Made by a program: the position numbers and the translations under genes
Notes under the pieces: generated by a model
What the model was told of the DNA's origin: nothing
Databases searched by the model: none
What the model saw: the letters and a program-made list of their open reading frames with translations, nothing else
Shown: in pieces, positions 54,738 to 63,358 of the stretch
How the letters are laid out: every line of letters begins with the position of its first letter
Numbering within the stretch: the first letter of the stretch is position 1
Assembly (NCBI RefSeq): GCF_001428805.1
Contig: NZ_LMIS01000001.1
Span: 1,848,976 to 1,912,975, forward strand
Origin: Aeromicrobium sp. Root236
Lineage (GTDB): Bacteria > Actinomycetota > Actinomycetes > Propionibacteriales > Nocardioidaceae
Direction of reading: 5' to 3'
Length of the DNA stretch: 64,000 nt

Positions 54738-56087
54738 GTGACTCCACGAACCCCTGCCGACGTGCGCGCCGCGCTCTCCTCAGTCCTTCCCTCCGTCCGC
54801 ACCGACCTCGAGCACCTGGTCCGGATCCCGTCCGTCAGCGCCGCTCCGGAGCACGTCGCCGACGTCGAGCGGTCCGCCGAGGCGACGCGCGACCTGTTCG
54901 CCGCCGAGGGCTTCGAGACCCAGATCCTCCGCAGCGGCGACGGTGCACCCGCGCTGCTCGCCACCAAGCCCGGTCCTCCCGGCAGCCCCACGGTCCTGCT
55001 GTACGCCCACCACGACGTCCAGCCCGAGGGCGACCACGCGGCCTGGGACTCGGCGCCGTTCGAGCCCACCGAGCGCGACGGTCGCCTGTACGGCCGCGGC
55101 GCAGCCGACGACAAGGCCGGCATCGCGGTGCACCTCGCCGCCGTACGCGCCCTCGGCGACCCGTTGCCGGTCGGCGTCAAGGTCTTCGTCGAGGGCGAGG
55201 AGGAGATCGGCTCGCCGACGCTCGAGGCGTTCATCGGCGAGCACGGCGCGCTGCTCGAGGCCGACGTCATCGTGATCGCCGACTCGGGCAACTGGGACAT
55301 CGGCGAGCCGGCGCTCACCACGAGCCTGCGGGGCCTCGTACGGGCGACGGTCGAGGTCCGCACGCTGCGCCACGGGGTGCACTCCGGGATGTTCGGCGGC
55401 GTCGTGCCCGACGCGTTGATGGCGCTGACCCGGATCCTGGCGTCGCTCCACGACGACGACGGCACGGTCGCGGTGCCCGGGCTGGTCACCGGCGATGCGG
55501 CCGACGTCGACTACCCGCACGACCGCCTCGTGGCCGAGTCCGGCCTCGCCGACGGCGTGCAGCTGATCGGCACGGGCTCGTCCGTCGAGCGGATGTGGAC
55601 CAAGCCGTCCCTCACGGTGACCGGCATCGACGCCCCGACGGTCGAGGCCGCGAGCAACACGCTCGTCCCGGCGGCCCGGGCGATGATCTCGATGCGGATC
55701 GCTCCCGGCGACAGCTGCGCGGCGGCGTACGAGCGACTGCGCGAGCACGTCCTGGCGAACGTGCCGTGGGGCGCCGAGGTCACCCTGACGTACGCCGACG
55801 GCGGCGAGCCGACGGCGCTCGATGCGACCGGCCCTGCGTACGATGCCGCTCGCGAGGCGATGCGCGAGGCGTGGGACGGGGTCGCCCCGATCGACATGGG
55901 TGTCGGCGGGTCGATCCCGTTCATCGCGACGTTCGCCGAGGCGTTCCCGCAGGCGTCCGTGCTGGTGGTCGGCGTGGAGGACCCCGACACCCGCGCCCAC
56001 GGCACGAACGAGGGCCTGCACCTGGCAGAGTGGGAGCGCGCGTGCCTCGCGGAGGCGCTGCTGCTCGCGCGGCTCGGTGAGGGCTAG
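54738..56087 (+). CDS. M20-family dipeptidase
   Basis: 449 aa di-zinc peptidase. Metal motifs are LLYAHHDVQPEGD, GRGAADDKAGIAVHLAA and EGEEEIGSP (general-base Glu). The late His is in RAHGTNEGLHLAEWERA. The central dimerisation domain contains LRHGVHSGMFGG. Cytosolic. It cleaves dipeptides or similar amides, likely for nutrient peptides; the exact specificity is unknown. It overlaps the convergent next gene by four bases. Confidence 0.92.
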   Translation: MTPRTPADVRAALSSVLPSVRTDLEHLVRIPSVSAAPEHVADVERSAEATRDLFAAEGFETQILRSGDGAPALLATKPGPPGSPTVLLYAHHDVQPEGDHAAWDSAPFEPTERDGRLYGRGAADDKAGIAVHLAAVRALGDPLPVGVKVFVEGEEEIGSPTLEAFIGEHGALLEADVIVIADSGNWDIGEPALTTSLRGLVRATVEVRTLRHGVHSGMFGGVVPDALMALTRILASLHDDDGTVAVPGLVTGDAADVDYPHDRLVAESGLADGVQLIGTGSSVERMWTKPSLTVTGIDAPTVEAASNTLVPAARAMISMRIAPGDSCAAAYERLREHVLANVPWGAEVTLTYADGGEPTALDATGPAYDAAREAMREAWDGVAPIDMGVGGSIPFIATFAEAFPQASVLVVGVEDPDTRAHGTNEGLHLAEWERACLAEALLLARLGEG

Positions 56088-56644
56088 CGCCGCAGCGGAT
56101 CGCGGCCGATGAACGCCAGCATGCGCGTCTGCACGTCGGCGTCGGCGGGCACCTCGACACGGGGCCCGTACTGGCCACTGGAACGGATGGCGTCCTCCAT
56201 GGGCTCCATGCCCGCGAGCAGTTGGGCACACTTGGCGGGATCGAGTGCTTCGTCCTGACCGGTGGCCCGTGCCAGGTCCCACGTGTGCATGAAGACGTCG
56301 CCGGTGTAGAACCGGTCGACCGCCTGGTCGAGAGGTATGTCGCCCACGTGCCGGTTGGTGAGGATCCGGTCAGCCGTGCTCGCATCGTCGAGCAACGCCT
56401 GCACGGCGTCGCTGTGCACCTGCCAAGCCGCGACCGGATCGTCGTCCACCGAAGGACCACGGTCCAGCGTCACCCCGGCGCCGCTCTCGAGGAACGCCGG
56501 GAACCACTCGACGAGGTGCCGGACGACGTCACGTGCTGTCCAACCCTCGACCGGAGCGGGGCTGTCCCACCGATCCAGAGGTGTGCCGACGACCTTGGCG
56601 GTGAACCCGGCGGCGATCCGGCGGTGCTCGTCAGCGGGACTCAT
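56084..56644 (-). CDS. TIGR03086-type metal-binding protein (maleylpyruvate isomerase N-terminal/DinB fold)
   Basis: 186 aa four-helix DinB-like protein. WDSPAPVEGWTARDVVRHLVEW is the family hallmark with a metal-ligand His, and later HTWDLARATG supplies the second metal His. Such proteins are mycothiol-dependent metalloenzymes or DinB-type transferases in actinomycetes. The substrate is unknown. The ATG start follows a GATGAT element six bases upstream, which is a weak leaderless signal. Confidence 0.83.
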   Translation of the reverse strand: MSPADEHRRIAAGFTAKVVGTPLDRWDSPAPVEGWTARDVVRHLVEWFPAFLESGAGVTLDRGPSVDDDPVAAWQVHSDAVQALLDDASTADRILTNRHVGDIPLDQAVDRFYTGDVFMHTWDLARATGQDEALDPAKCAQLLAGMEPMEDAIRSSGQYGPRVEVPADADVQTRMLAFIGRDPLRR

Positions 56645-56674
56645 CCCGCCATCATCCCGACGTAGCCGCGAGCG

Positions 56675-57283
56675 TCAAGCCTTGGCGGTCCTGAGCAGGG
56701 CGCGCATCGTGTCGGCGAACACCCCGACGTCGATCGTGCTGTCGAGCGACCGCAGGGTGCCGAGGCCGATGCCGAGGCTCAGCAGCGTCGTCGCGGCCTG
56801 GTCGGCGTCGACGGCGTCGCCGAGGCCGGCCTCGGCCGTCACCTGACGGACCAGCTCGGCGATCGCGGCGCGGATCTCGCGGTGCCGCTTGACCAGCTCG
56901 GTCGCGACGTAGGGGCTCTGGCGCGCGATCGCGCCGAACTCGACCTCGAGGGCGGTCCAGCGGGGCTGGCCGAGTCCCTCGCGGGCCCACGTGGCGAACG
57001 CCTCGATGCGGCCGTCGAGGTCGGTGTCCTGCGAGAAGGCCGTGACGACGCCCTCGATCTGCTCCTCGTGGATGCTGTCGAGCACCGCCATGCAGAGCTG
57101 TTCCTTGCCGGCGAAGTTGGAGTAGACAGCCCCCTTGGAGAACCCGGCGCGTACGGCGACCTTGTCGAGGGACGTCGCGGCATAGCCGTCGGACAGGAAC
57201 ATCTCGCGGGCGACCTCGATCAGCCGCTCACGGGTCTGCGCCTGACGCTCGGCCCTCGTGACCCGCGTGCTGGTGACTGCCAC
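56675..57283 (-). CDS. TetR-family repressor of the monooxygenase-P450 operon
   Basis: 202 aa from the GTG at 57283, which has GAGGGAG five bases upstream; an ATG at 57307 has no ribosome site. The HTH is ATSLDKVAVRAGFSKGAVYSNFAGKEQL, and the C-terminal domain is of the TetR_C type. Divergent from the monooxygenase gene with a perfect operator between them, like EthR and EthA in mycobacteria, so it is the probable repressor of that operon and of itself. Confidence 0.9.
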   Translation of the reverse strand: MAVTSTRVTRAERQAQTRERLIEVAREMFLSDGYAATSLDKVAVRAGFSKGAVYSNFAGKEQLCMAVLDSIHEEQIEGVVTAFSQDTDLDGRIEAFATWAREGLGQPRWTALEVEFGAIARQSPYVATELVKRHREIRAAIAELVRQVTAEAGLGDAVDADQAATTLLSLGIGLGTLRSLDSTIDVGVFADTMRALLRTAKA

Positions 57284-57312
57284 AAGCTCTCCCTCGTCTC
57301 TTTTCATCGTAC

Positions 57313-57333
57313 TCAGATACCGATAGTATCTGA
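57313..57333. promoter_or_regulatory. TetR operator covering the -10 of the monooxygenase gene
   Basis: TCAGATAC (57313-57320), CGATA, GTATCTGA (57326-57333): a perfect 8-5-8 palindrome. Within it TAGTAT (57324-57329) is the -10 of the monooxygenase gene, ending seven bases before its ATG. Repressor binding would cover that -10 and the upstream region of the repressor's own transcript. Confidence 0.85.
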
Positions 57334-57336
57334 AAA

Positions 57337-58803
57337 ATGATCAAAAAGGACGTCGTCATCATCGGTACGGGCTTCTCCGGCATGGGTGCGGCCATGAAGC
57401 TGCGCGAGTCCGGCCGCGAGGACTTCGTGGTCCTCGAGAAGGCGCACGACGTCGGCGGCACCTGGCGCGACAACACCTACCCCGGCTGCGAGTGCGACAT
57501 CCCGAGCCACATGTACTCGTTCTCCTACGAGCTCAACGCCGAGTGGAGCAAGAGCTTCTCGGGCCAGGAGGAGATCTGGGCCTACATGCGCAAGGTCGCC
57601 GACGAGCAGGGCATCCGCCCCTACATCCACTTCGGCGTCGAGGTCACCGGGGCCGAGTGGGACGAGGACCGCGCCGTCTGGACCGTGCGCACGCGCTCCG
57701 GCGAGGACTACGAGGCGCGCGTCGTGGTCGCCGGCGTCGGCGGGCTGCACATCCCCAACATCCCCGAGATCGCCGGCGCCGACTCCTTCGAGGGGCCACG
57801 CTTCCACTCCGCGCAGTGGGACCACACGGTCGACCTCAAGGGCAAGAAGGTCGTGGTCATCGGCACCGGCGCCAGCGCGATCCAGTTCATCCCGATCATC
57901 GCGCAGGAGACCGAGCACCTCACGGTGTTCCAGCGCACGCCGGCATGGGTGCTGCCCAAGAAGGACAAGCCGACGCCGGAGTGGCGCAAGAAGCTGTTCG
58001 CGACGGTGCCCGGCGCCACGCGGGCCTATCGCAACGCCCTCTACTGGTCGCTCGAGGTGCGGGCGATCGCGTTCAACGGCCACGTCAACTTCCTGCCGAT
58101 CGCCGAGAAGATCGTCAAGCGCTACATCGACAAGACGATCCCGGACGCCGAGCTGCGGGCGAAGCTGACGCCGGACTACCGGCTCGGCTGCAAGCGCGTG
58201 CTGCAGTCCAACACCTACTACAAGACGTACCTGCGCGATGACGTCGAGCTCAGCACCGACGGCGTTGCGGAGATCGTCGCGGACGGCGTGATCGACGGCA
58301 ACGGCGTCAAGCACGAGGCCGACATCATCATCTACGGCACCGGCTTCCACGTCATCGACGCGTTCGACTACCTCGACGTCAAGGGCCGCAACGGGGTCAA
58401 CCTCGCCGAGCAGTTCCGTGAGCACGGGGTCGAGACCTACATGGGGATGACGATCCACGGCTTCCCCAACCTCTACTTCATGCTCGGCCCCAACACCGCG
58501 CTCGGCCACAACTCCGTGGTGTTCATGATCGAGCAGCAGACCAAGTTCATCATCCGGATGCTCGACGAGATGGATCGCCGCGGTGCGGTCGCCGCCGAGC
58601 CGACGCAGGCCGCGCAGGACGACTTCAACGAGGAGATCCAGCGGCTCGTCGAGAAGGGCATCTGGACCCAGGGCGGCTGCACGTCGTGGTATCTCGACAG
58701 CAAGGGCAAGAACCGCACGATCTGGCCCAAGTTCACGTTCCAGTACTGGTGGGAGACGCGCAAGGTCAACGACGCCGACTTCGTCTGGGAGAAGGCGGCA
58801 TGA
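57337..58803 (+). CDS. Flavin-dependent (Baeyer-Villiger type) monooxygenase
   Basis: 488 aa. The FAD motif GTGFSG is at residues 10-15, the NADPH motif is GTGASA near 177, and the fingerprint reads FEGPRFHSAQWDH, the FxGxxxHxxxW pattern with Asp in place of Pro. GTWRDNTYPGCECDIPSHMYS is typical of the EthA/MymA-like branch. It inserts oxygen next to a ketone or oxidises a sulfide. It is leaderless, TetR-controlled and overlaps the P450 gene, so both probably act on one hydrophobic substrate, for example a terpenoid, steroid or alkyl ketone. Confidence 0.92.
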   Translation: MIKKDVVIIGTGFSGMGAAMKLRESGREDFVVLEKAHDVGGTWRDNTYPGCECDIPSHMYSFSYELNAEWSKSFSGQEEIWAYMRKVADEQGIRPYIHFGVEVTGAEWDEDRAVWTVRTRSGEDYEARVVVAGVGGLHIPNIPEIAGADSFEGPRFHSAQWDHTVDLKGKKVVVIGTGASAIQFIPIIAQETEHLTVFQRTPAWVLPKKDKPTPEWRKKLFATVPGATRAYRNALYWSLEVRAIAFNGHVNFLPIAEKIVKRYIDKTIPDAELRAKLTPDYRLGCKRVLQSNTYYKTYLRDDVELSTDGVAEIVADGVIDGNGVKHEADIIIYGTGFHVIDAFDYLDVKGRNGVNLAEQFREHGVETYMGMTIHGFPNLYFMLGPNTALGHNSVVFMIEQQTKFIIRMLDEMDRRGAVAAEPTQAAQDDFNEEIQRLVEKGIWTQGGCTSWYLDSKGKNRTIWPKFTFQYWWETRKVNDADFVWEKAA

Positions 58804-60119
58804 CGGAGTACGACATCCCGGCGGGGCCCAAGATCTCGCCCGGGCGGATGACCTGGAAGTTCCTTCGTGACCGTGCCGGGACCATCCCGGCGTACCACCA
58901 GGAGTTCGGCGACACGTTCACCCTGAGGATCCTGCCAGGCCCTCGTACGCTCGTCGTGTTCAGCGACCCGGCGGACATCAAGGAGATCTTCGCCGCCGAC
59001 CCGTCGCAGTTCCACGCCGGCAAGGGCAACGAGATCCTCAAGCCCGTGATGGGCAAGCACTCGGTGCTCCTGACCGACGACATGGAGCACCAGCGCGCCC
59101 GCAAGCTGCTGATGCCGGCGTTCACCGGACCCTCGATGCGGGCCTACCAGCCGCTGGTCGAGGCGATCGCCAAGGTCGAGGTCGACTCGTGGCACGACGG
59201 CGACACCCTCGTGACCCTCGACCGGATGAACGCGATCACGCTCGACGTGATCCTGCAGGTCGTCTTCGGCGTCACCGACGAGTCACGCCTCGCGGTGCTG
59301 CGGCCCAAGGTCAACCGCATGGTCAACATCGACGCCAAGATGCTGCTCGCCTGGTCCTACCCGCGACTGTTCAAGCTGCCGCCCTGGCGCGGCTACTTCA
59401 AGAACCAGCAGGCGGTCGACGAGCTCCTCTACGCCGAGATCGCAGAGCGGCGTGAGGCGCACGACCTCGAGGGCCGCGACGACGTGCTGTCCCGGCTGCT
59501 GCGGGTCGGCGACCCTTCGACAGGCTCAGGGAGCGGCGACGAGGAGATCCCATTGAGCGACGTGGAGATGCGCGACCAGCTCGTCACGCTGCTGCTCGCG
59601 GGGCACGAGACGACGGCGTCGGCGCTGTCGTGGACCCTGCACGAGCTGGGCCGCAACCCCGAGATCCACGCGCGCGCGCTCGCCGCAGCCGACACGGGCG
59701 ACGACGCCTACCTCGAGGCCTGCCTCAAGGAGTCGATGCGCCTGCACCCGATCATCGACTTCGTCGCCCGGACGTTGCAGAGCGACCAGGTCGTCGCCGG
59801 CCGGCGCCTGCCACGCGGCACGACGGTCACGCCGTCGATCATGCTGTCGCACAGCCGCGAGGCGAGCTTCGCCGACTCGCACCTGTTCAAGCCCGAGCGC
59901 TTCACGGTCGACAAGGTCGCGCCCAACACGTGGATCCCGTTCGGCGGTGGCGTACGCCGCTGCATCGGCGCGGCGTTCTCGCTGATGGAGGGCACCGTCG
60001 TGCTGCGCGAAGTGCTGCAGCGCTACGAGGTGACCGCCGACGAGGCGTCACCCAACAAGCTGCGCAACATCACGAACGTCCCCAGCGACAAGGCCCCGCT
60101 GCGGTTGACCAGCCGTTGA
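58800..60119 (+). CDS. Cytochrome P450 monooxygenase
   Basis: 439 aa soluble class I-type P450. The I-helix oxygen motif AGHETTAS is near residue 266, ExxR (ESMR) near 311, and the heme loop FGGGVRRCIG puts the thiolate Cys near 388. The ATG overlaps the monooxygenase stop (ATGA). A short Pro/Ser/Thr/Gly/Ser/Gly stretch near residues 239-246 is encoded by a family A intergenic repeat. No ferredoxin or reductase gene is adjacent, so electrons must come from elsewhere. Confidence 0.95.
   Translation: MTEYDIPAGPKISPGRMTWKFLRDRAGTIPAYHQEFGDTFTLRILPGPRTLVVFSDPADIKEIFAADPSQFHAGKGNEILKPVMGKHSVLLTDDMEHQRARKLLMPAFTGPSMRAYQPLVEAIAKVEVDSWHDGDTLVTLDRMNAITLDVILQVVFGVTDESRLAVLRPKVNRMVNIDAKMLLAWSYPRLFKLPPWRGYFKNQQAVDELLYAEIAERREAHDLEGRDDVLSRLLRVGDPSTGSGSGDEEIPLSDVEMRDQLVTLLLAGHETTASALSWTLHELGRNPEIHARALAAADTGDDAYLEACLKESMRLHPIIDFVARTLQSDQVVAGRRLPRGTTVTPSIMLSHSREASFADSHLFKPERFTVDKVAPNTWIPFGGGVRRCIGAAFSLMEGTVVLREVLQRYEVTADEASPNKLRNITNVPSDKAPLRLTSR
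59514..59534 (+). repeat. Family A repeat copy inside the P450 coding sequence
   Basis: CCTTCGACAGGCTCAGGGAG matches the intergenic repeat core and is read in frame as a Pro-Ser-Thr-Gly-Ser-Gly-Ser loop. It lies before the I-helix, in a region where P450s tolerate length changes. Confidence 0.7.
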
Positions 60120-60125
60120 TCCAGC

Positions 60126-60192
60126 GTCCTTTCGACAAGCTCAAGGACCTGTGGCCGGGCGAGCACACGATCCTTGAGCTTGTCGAAAGGAC
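60126..60192. terminator. Perfect 22-base inverted family A repeat between convergent genes
   Basis: Positions 60126-60147 are the exact reverse complement of 60171-60192, with a 23-base loop. The arms contain CTTTCGACAAGCTCAAGG. It starts seven bases after the P450 stop and ends three bases before the helicase stop, so it can act as a shared terminator for both. Confidence 0.7.
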
Positions 60193-60194
60193 TT

Positions 60195-62714
60195 TCAGCG
60201 AGGGCCGACGTCGAGGATCGTGACGGCGGCTTCGCCGATCTCGTCGCTCTCGGCGAGGTCGACCTGGGCGGTGATGCCCCAGTCGCGGTCGCCCTCCGGG
60301 TCGTCGAACGTCTGGCGCACCTGCCACGTCGTCGAGCCCTCCTCGACCATGAACAGGTCGGGGCCACGAGCGGCCGGTCCCGTGCCGAGCGAGTCGTACT
60401 CCTCGCGGTAGGCCGCCATCGCCTCCATCCACGCCGCGGCGTCCCAGCCGTCCTCGCCGTCGAGGTCGCCCAAAGCACTCCAGCGGCCGAGTGCCGCGAG
60501 CTCGACGCGGCGGAACAGCGCATTGCGTACGAGCACCCGGAACGCCCGCGCGTTGCCCGTGACGGGTCGTGGCGGCGCGCTACCCTCGGCCTTCGCCCGC
60601 ACCTCGACCGGGTCCGTGTCGGGATTGATCAGCTGCTCCCACTCGTCGAGCAGGCTCGAGTCGGTCTGCCGCACGAGCTCGCCGAGCCACTCCGTGAGGT
60701 CGATGAGCTCCTCGTTGCGCAGCTGCTCCGGCACGGTGCGCAGCAGCGTCTTGTAGACGTCGGAGAGGTAGCGCAGGACGAGGCCCTCGGACCGGGCGAG
60801 CTGGTAGTCGCCGATCAGCTCCGAGAACGTCATCGCCCGCTCCCACATCTCGCGGACGACCGACTTGGGGCGCAGCTCGTGGTCGGCGACCCACGGGTGA
60901 CCCTTGCGATAGGACTCGTACGCCGCGGTGAGCAGCTCCTCCAACGGCTTGGGGTGCGTGATCTCCTCGAGCAGCTCCATCCGCTCGTCGTACTCGATGC
61001 CGTCCATCTTCATCTCGTTGATGGCCTCGCCGCGAGCGCGATGACGCTGCGCGTTGATGATCGGCCGGGGGTCGTCGAGCGTCGCCTCGACGACCGAGAC
61101 CATGTCGAGCGCGTACGCCGGGTCGTCGCGGTCGAGCAGCTCGAACGCGGCGACGGCGAACGGGGACAGCGGCTGGTTGAGGGCGAAGTTGGCCTGCAGG
61201 TCGACGGTCAGCCGGAGCGTACGACCGTCGGCGTCCGGCGGGTCGACCTGCTCGACGACGCCACCCGTGAGCAGGGCGTCGATGATCTCGTCGACCTCGG
61301 CGAGGAGCTTGTCCTGCGACTCCTCGGTCTCGTCGCTCTCCCGCAGCAGCCGCTCGAGGGACGCGCGCGCATCGCCGGGCCGGGAGATGACGTCGAGCAC
61401 CATCGCGTGGCTGACCCGCATGCGCGAGACGAGCGGCTCCGGGGTGCCGGTCGAGAGCTTGGTGAACGTGCCCTCGCCCCACGACACGAAGCCCTCGGGC
61501 GCCTTCTTGCGCTGGATCTTGCGCTGCTTCTTGACGTCGTCACCGGCCTTGCGGACCAGTCGTGCGTTCTCGATGTCGTGCTCGGGCGCCTCGACGATCA
61601 CGTGGCCGACGGTGTCGAAGCCGGCGCGGCCCGCGCGCCCCGCGATCTGCTGGAACTCGCGCACCTGCAGCTGCCGCTGGCGCACCCCGTCGTACTTCGA
61701 CAGCCCGCTGAACAGCACGGTGCGGATCGGCACGTTGATGCCGACGCCGAGCGTGTCGGTGCCGCAGACGACCTTGAGGAGTCCGGCCTGCGTGAGGGTC
61801 TCGACGAGCCGGCGGTAGCGCGGCAGCATCCCGGCGTGGTGCACGCCGACGCCCATGCGGATGAGTCGCGAGAGCGTCTTGCCGAACGCCGAGGAGAACC
61901 TGAAGTCGCCGAGGTGCTCGGCTATGACGTCGCGCTCCTCGCGGGTGGCGACCTTGATGCTGGTCAACGCCTGCGCCCGCTCGAGCGCCGAGACCTGGGT
62001 GAAGTGCACGACGTACACCGGGGTCTGGTGCGTCTCGATCAGCTGCTCGAGCGTCTCCTGGATCGGCGTCGAGACGTACTCGGAGATCAGCGGGACGGGG
62101 CGCTCGGACGTCGTGACGAGCGTGGTCTCCCGGCCGGTGCGCCGGGAGAGGTCGGCCTCGAACCGCGTCGTGTCGCCGAGCGTCGCCGACATCAGCAGGA
62201 ACTGTGCCTTGGGCAGCTCGATCAGCGGCACCTGCCACGCCCAGCCGCGATCGGGATCGGCGTAGAAGTGGAACTCGTCCATCACGACCAGTCCGATGTC
62301 GGCACCGGCGCCCTCGCGGAGCGCCATGTTGGCGAGGATCTCGGCCGTCGCGGCGATGATCGGGGCATCGGCGTTGACCGCAGCGTCGCCGGTCACCATG
62401 CCGACGTTGTCGGCGCCGAAGATCTCGCAGAGGTCGAAGAACTTCTCACTGACGAGGGCCTTGATCGGCGCGGTGTAGACGCTGCACTCACCACGCGCCA
62501 GCGCCGCCGCCATCGCGCCGGTGGCGACGAGGCTCTTGCCGGAGCCGGTCGGCGTCGCGAGGATCACGTTGGACCCGGCGACGCACTCGAGGATCGCCTC
62601 GTCCTGCGCCGGGTAGAGCGTCAGGCCGCGGTGCTCGACCCATTGCGTGATCGCGTCGTAGACGACGTCCTCATCGTCCGTCACGCCCTTGGGCAGCAGG
62701 TCGATGAGTCGCAC
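60195..62714 (-). CDS. Ski2-like DEAD/DEAH-box helicase with DUF3516
   Basis: 839 aa. Helicase core: Walker A TPTGSGKS near residue 55, DEFH (VVMDEFHFYADPDRGW), the SAT motif LLMSATLGDT, and motif VI QIAGRAGRAGFDTVG. The C-terminal half is the actinobacterial DUF3516 region (QRKKAPEGFVSWGEGTFTKL onwards). Likely an RNA or DNA helicase in RNA turnover or repair; the role is unproven. GTG start with GACAAT six bases upstream, a possible leaderless -10. Confidence 0.9.
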   Translation of the reverse strand: MRLIDLLPKGVTDDEDVVYDAITQWVEHRGLTLYPAQDEAILECVAGSNVILATPTGSGKSLVATGAMAAALARGECSVYTAPIKALVSEKFFDLCEIFGADNVGMVTGDAAVNADAPIIAATAEILANMALREGAGADIGLVVMDEFHFYADPDRGWAWQVPLIELPKAQFLLMSATLGDTTRFEADLSRRTGRETTLVTTSERPVPLISEYVSTPIQETLEQLIETHQTPVYVVHFTQVSALERAQALTSIKVATREERDVIAEHLGDFRFSSAFGKTLSRLIRMGVGVHHAGMLPRYRRLVETLTQAGLLKVVCGTDTLGVGINVPIRTVLFSGLSKYDGVRQRQLQVREFQQIAGRAGRAGFDTVGHVIVEAPEHDIENARLVRKAGDDVKKQRKIQRKKAPEGFVSWGEGTFTKLSTGTPEPLVSRMRVSHAMVLDVISRPGDARASLERLLRESDETEESQDKLLAEVDEIIDALLTGGVVEQVDPPDADGRTLRLTVDLQANFALNQPLSPFAVAAFELLDRDDPAYALDMVSVVEATLDDPRPIINAQRHRARGEAINEMKMDGIEYDERMELLEEITHPKPLEELLTAAYESYRKGHPWVADHELRPKSVVREMWERAMTFSELIGDYQLARSEGLVLRYLSDVYKTLLRTVPEQLRNEELIDLTEWLGELVRQTDSSLLDEWEQLINPDTDPVEVRAKAEGSAPPRPVTGNARAFRVLVRNALFRRVELAALGRWSALGDLDGEDGWDAAAWMEAMAAYREEYDSLGTGPAARGPDLFMVEEGSTTWQVRQTFDDPEGDRDWGITAQVDLAESDEIGEAAVTILDVGPR

Positions 62715-62765
62715 ACGAGCATTGTCTCCCGCGTACGCCCGGCCGGGGCGGGCGGCACCGAAGGG

Positions 62766-63302
62766 TCAGCTCAGGCGTACGCGCTTGAGCAGCAGCATCA
62801 TGCCGGCGGTGATGCCGACACCGAGCGCCCAGCCGACCAGCACGTCGGACAGCCAGTGGCCGCCGAGGTAGATCATCGCGACGCCGGCGACGACGCAGCC
62901 GACCGCGCCGAGCACCGCGGCGACGACCTGCAGGCGACGCGACGTCCACCACGGCCCCATCACGACCGCGACCACCAGGGTCGAGGTGAAGATCGCGTGG
63001 GACGACGGCATCGCGGGCCCCGAGAGGTGGGTGATCGCCAGGTCGTACGGCGGCCGCGGCCGATCGATCCACGTCTTGAGCGGGCCGGTCACCGACAGTG
63101 TCACGCTCACGGCGATGACCGCGCGCATGAGTCCCGAGCGGATGCGGAGCAGCAGCACGAGCGCCACGGCGACGATCCCGCAGGCGACGAAGAACCACAG
63201 TGACTCCCCGACGTCCTCGAGCCGCTGGAAGACCTCCGTGGCGGTGTCGCTGCGATGCTCGGCGCACCAGCGCGCAACCTCGATGTCCACGGATCCGCGC
63301 AT
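62766..63302 (-). CDS. PAP2-family membrane phosphatase
   Basis: 178 aa with about five membrane helices. The phosphatase signature is split as KTWIDRPRP, PSSHA (PSGH variant) and YLGGHWLSDVLVG, which contains the catalytic His/Asp pair but lacks the usual SR before it. It dephosphorylates a lipid phosphate such as undecaprenyl pyrophosphate or phosphatidate at the membrane. Leaderless ATG; divergent from the quinone oxidoreductase. Confidence 0.88.
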   Translation of the reverse strand: MRGSVDIEVARWCAEHRSDTATEVFQRLEDVGESLWFFVACGIVAVALVLLLRIRSGLMRAVIAVSVTLSVTGPLKTWIDRPRPPYDLAITHLSGPAMPSSHAIFTSTLVVAVVMGPWWTSRRLQVVAAVLGAVGCVVAGVAMIYLGGHWLSDVLVGWALGVGITAGMMLLLKRVRLS

Positions 63303-63309
63303 GGGGTCC

Positions 63310-63315
63310 AGCGTA
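63310..63315 (-). promoter_or_regulatory. Leaderless -10 element (TACGCT) of the PAP2 gene
   Basis: Minus-strand TACGCT ends seven bases before the ATG at 63302. Confidence 0.5.
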
Positions 63316-63320
63316 CGAGC

Positions 63321-63352
63321 ACTAAGCGCTCGCTTAGTCGGTGCGCTAGGGT
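63321..63352 (+). promoter_or_regulatory. Palindromic operator plus -10 of the quinone oxidoreductase gene
   Basis: ACTAAGCGCTCGCTTAGT (63321-63338) is a perfect 8-2-8 palindrome of the TetR type. TAGGGT (63347-63352) is the -10, six bases before the ATG, so the palindrome covers the -35 region. No regulator gene lies between the two divergent genes; it may be elsewhere or to the right of the window. Confidence 0.65.
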
Positions 63353-63358
63353 CGCGGC

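Noticed and set aside
52948-54747. Upstream extension of the PBP4-type frame to over 1000 residues
   Set aside because: It would run antisense through ppa and the sugar dehydrogenase gene. The GTG at 52947 has a leaderless -10 and directly precedes the membrane anchor.
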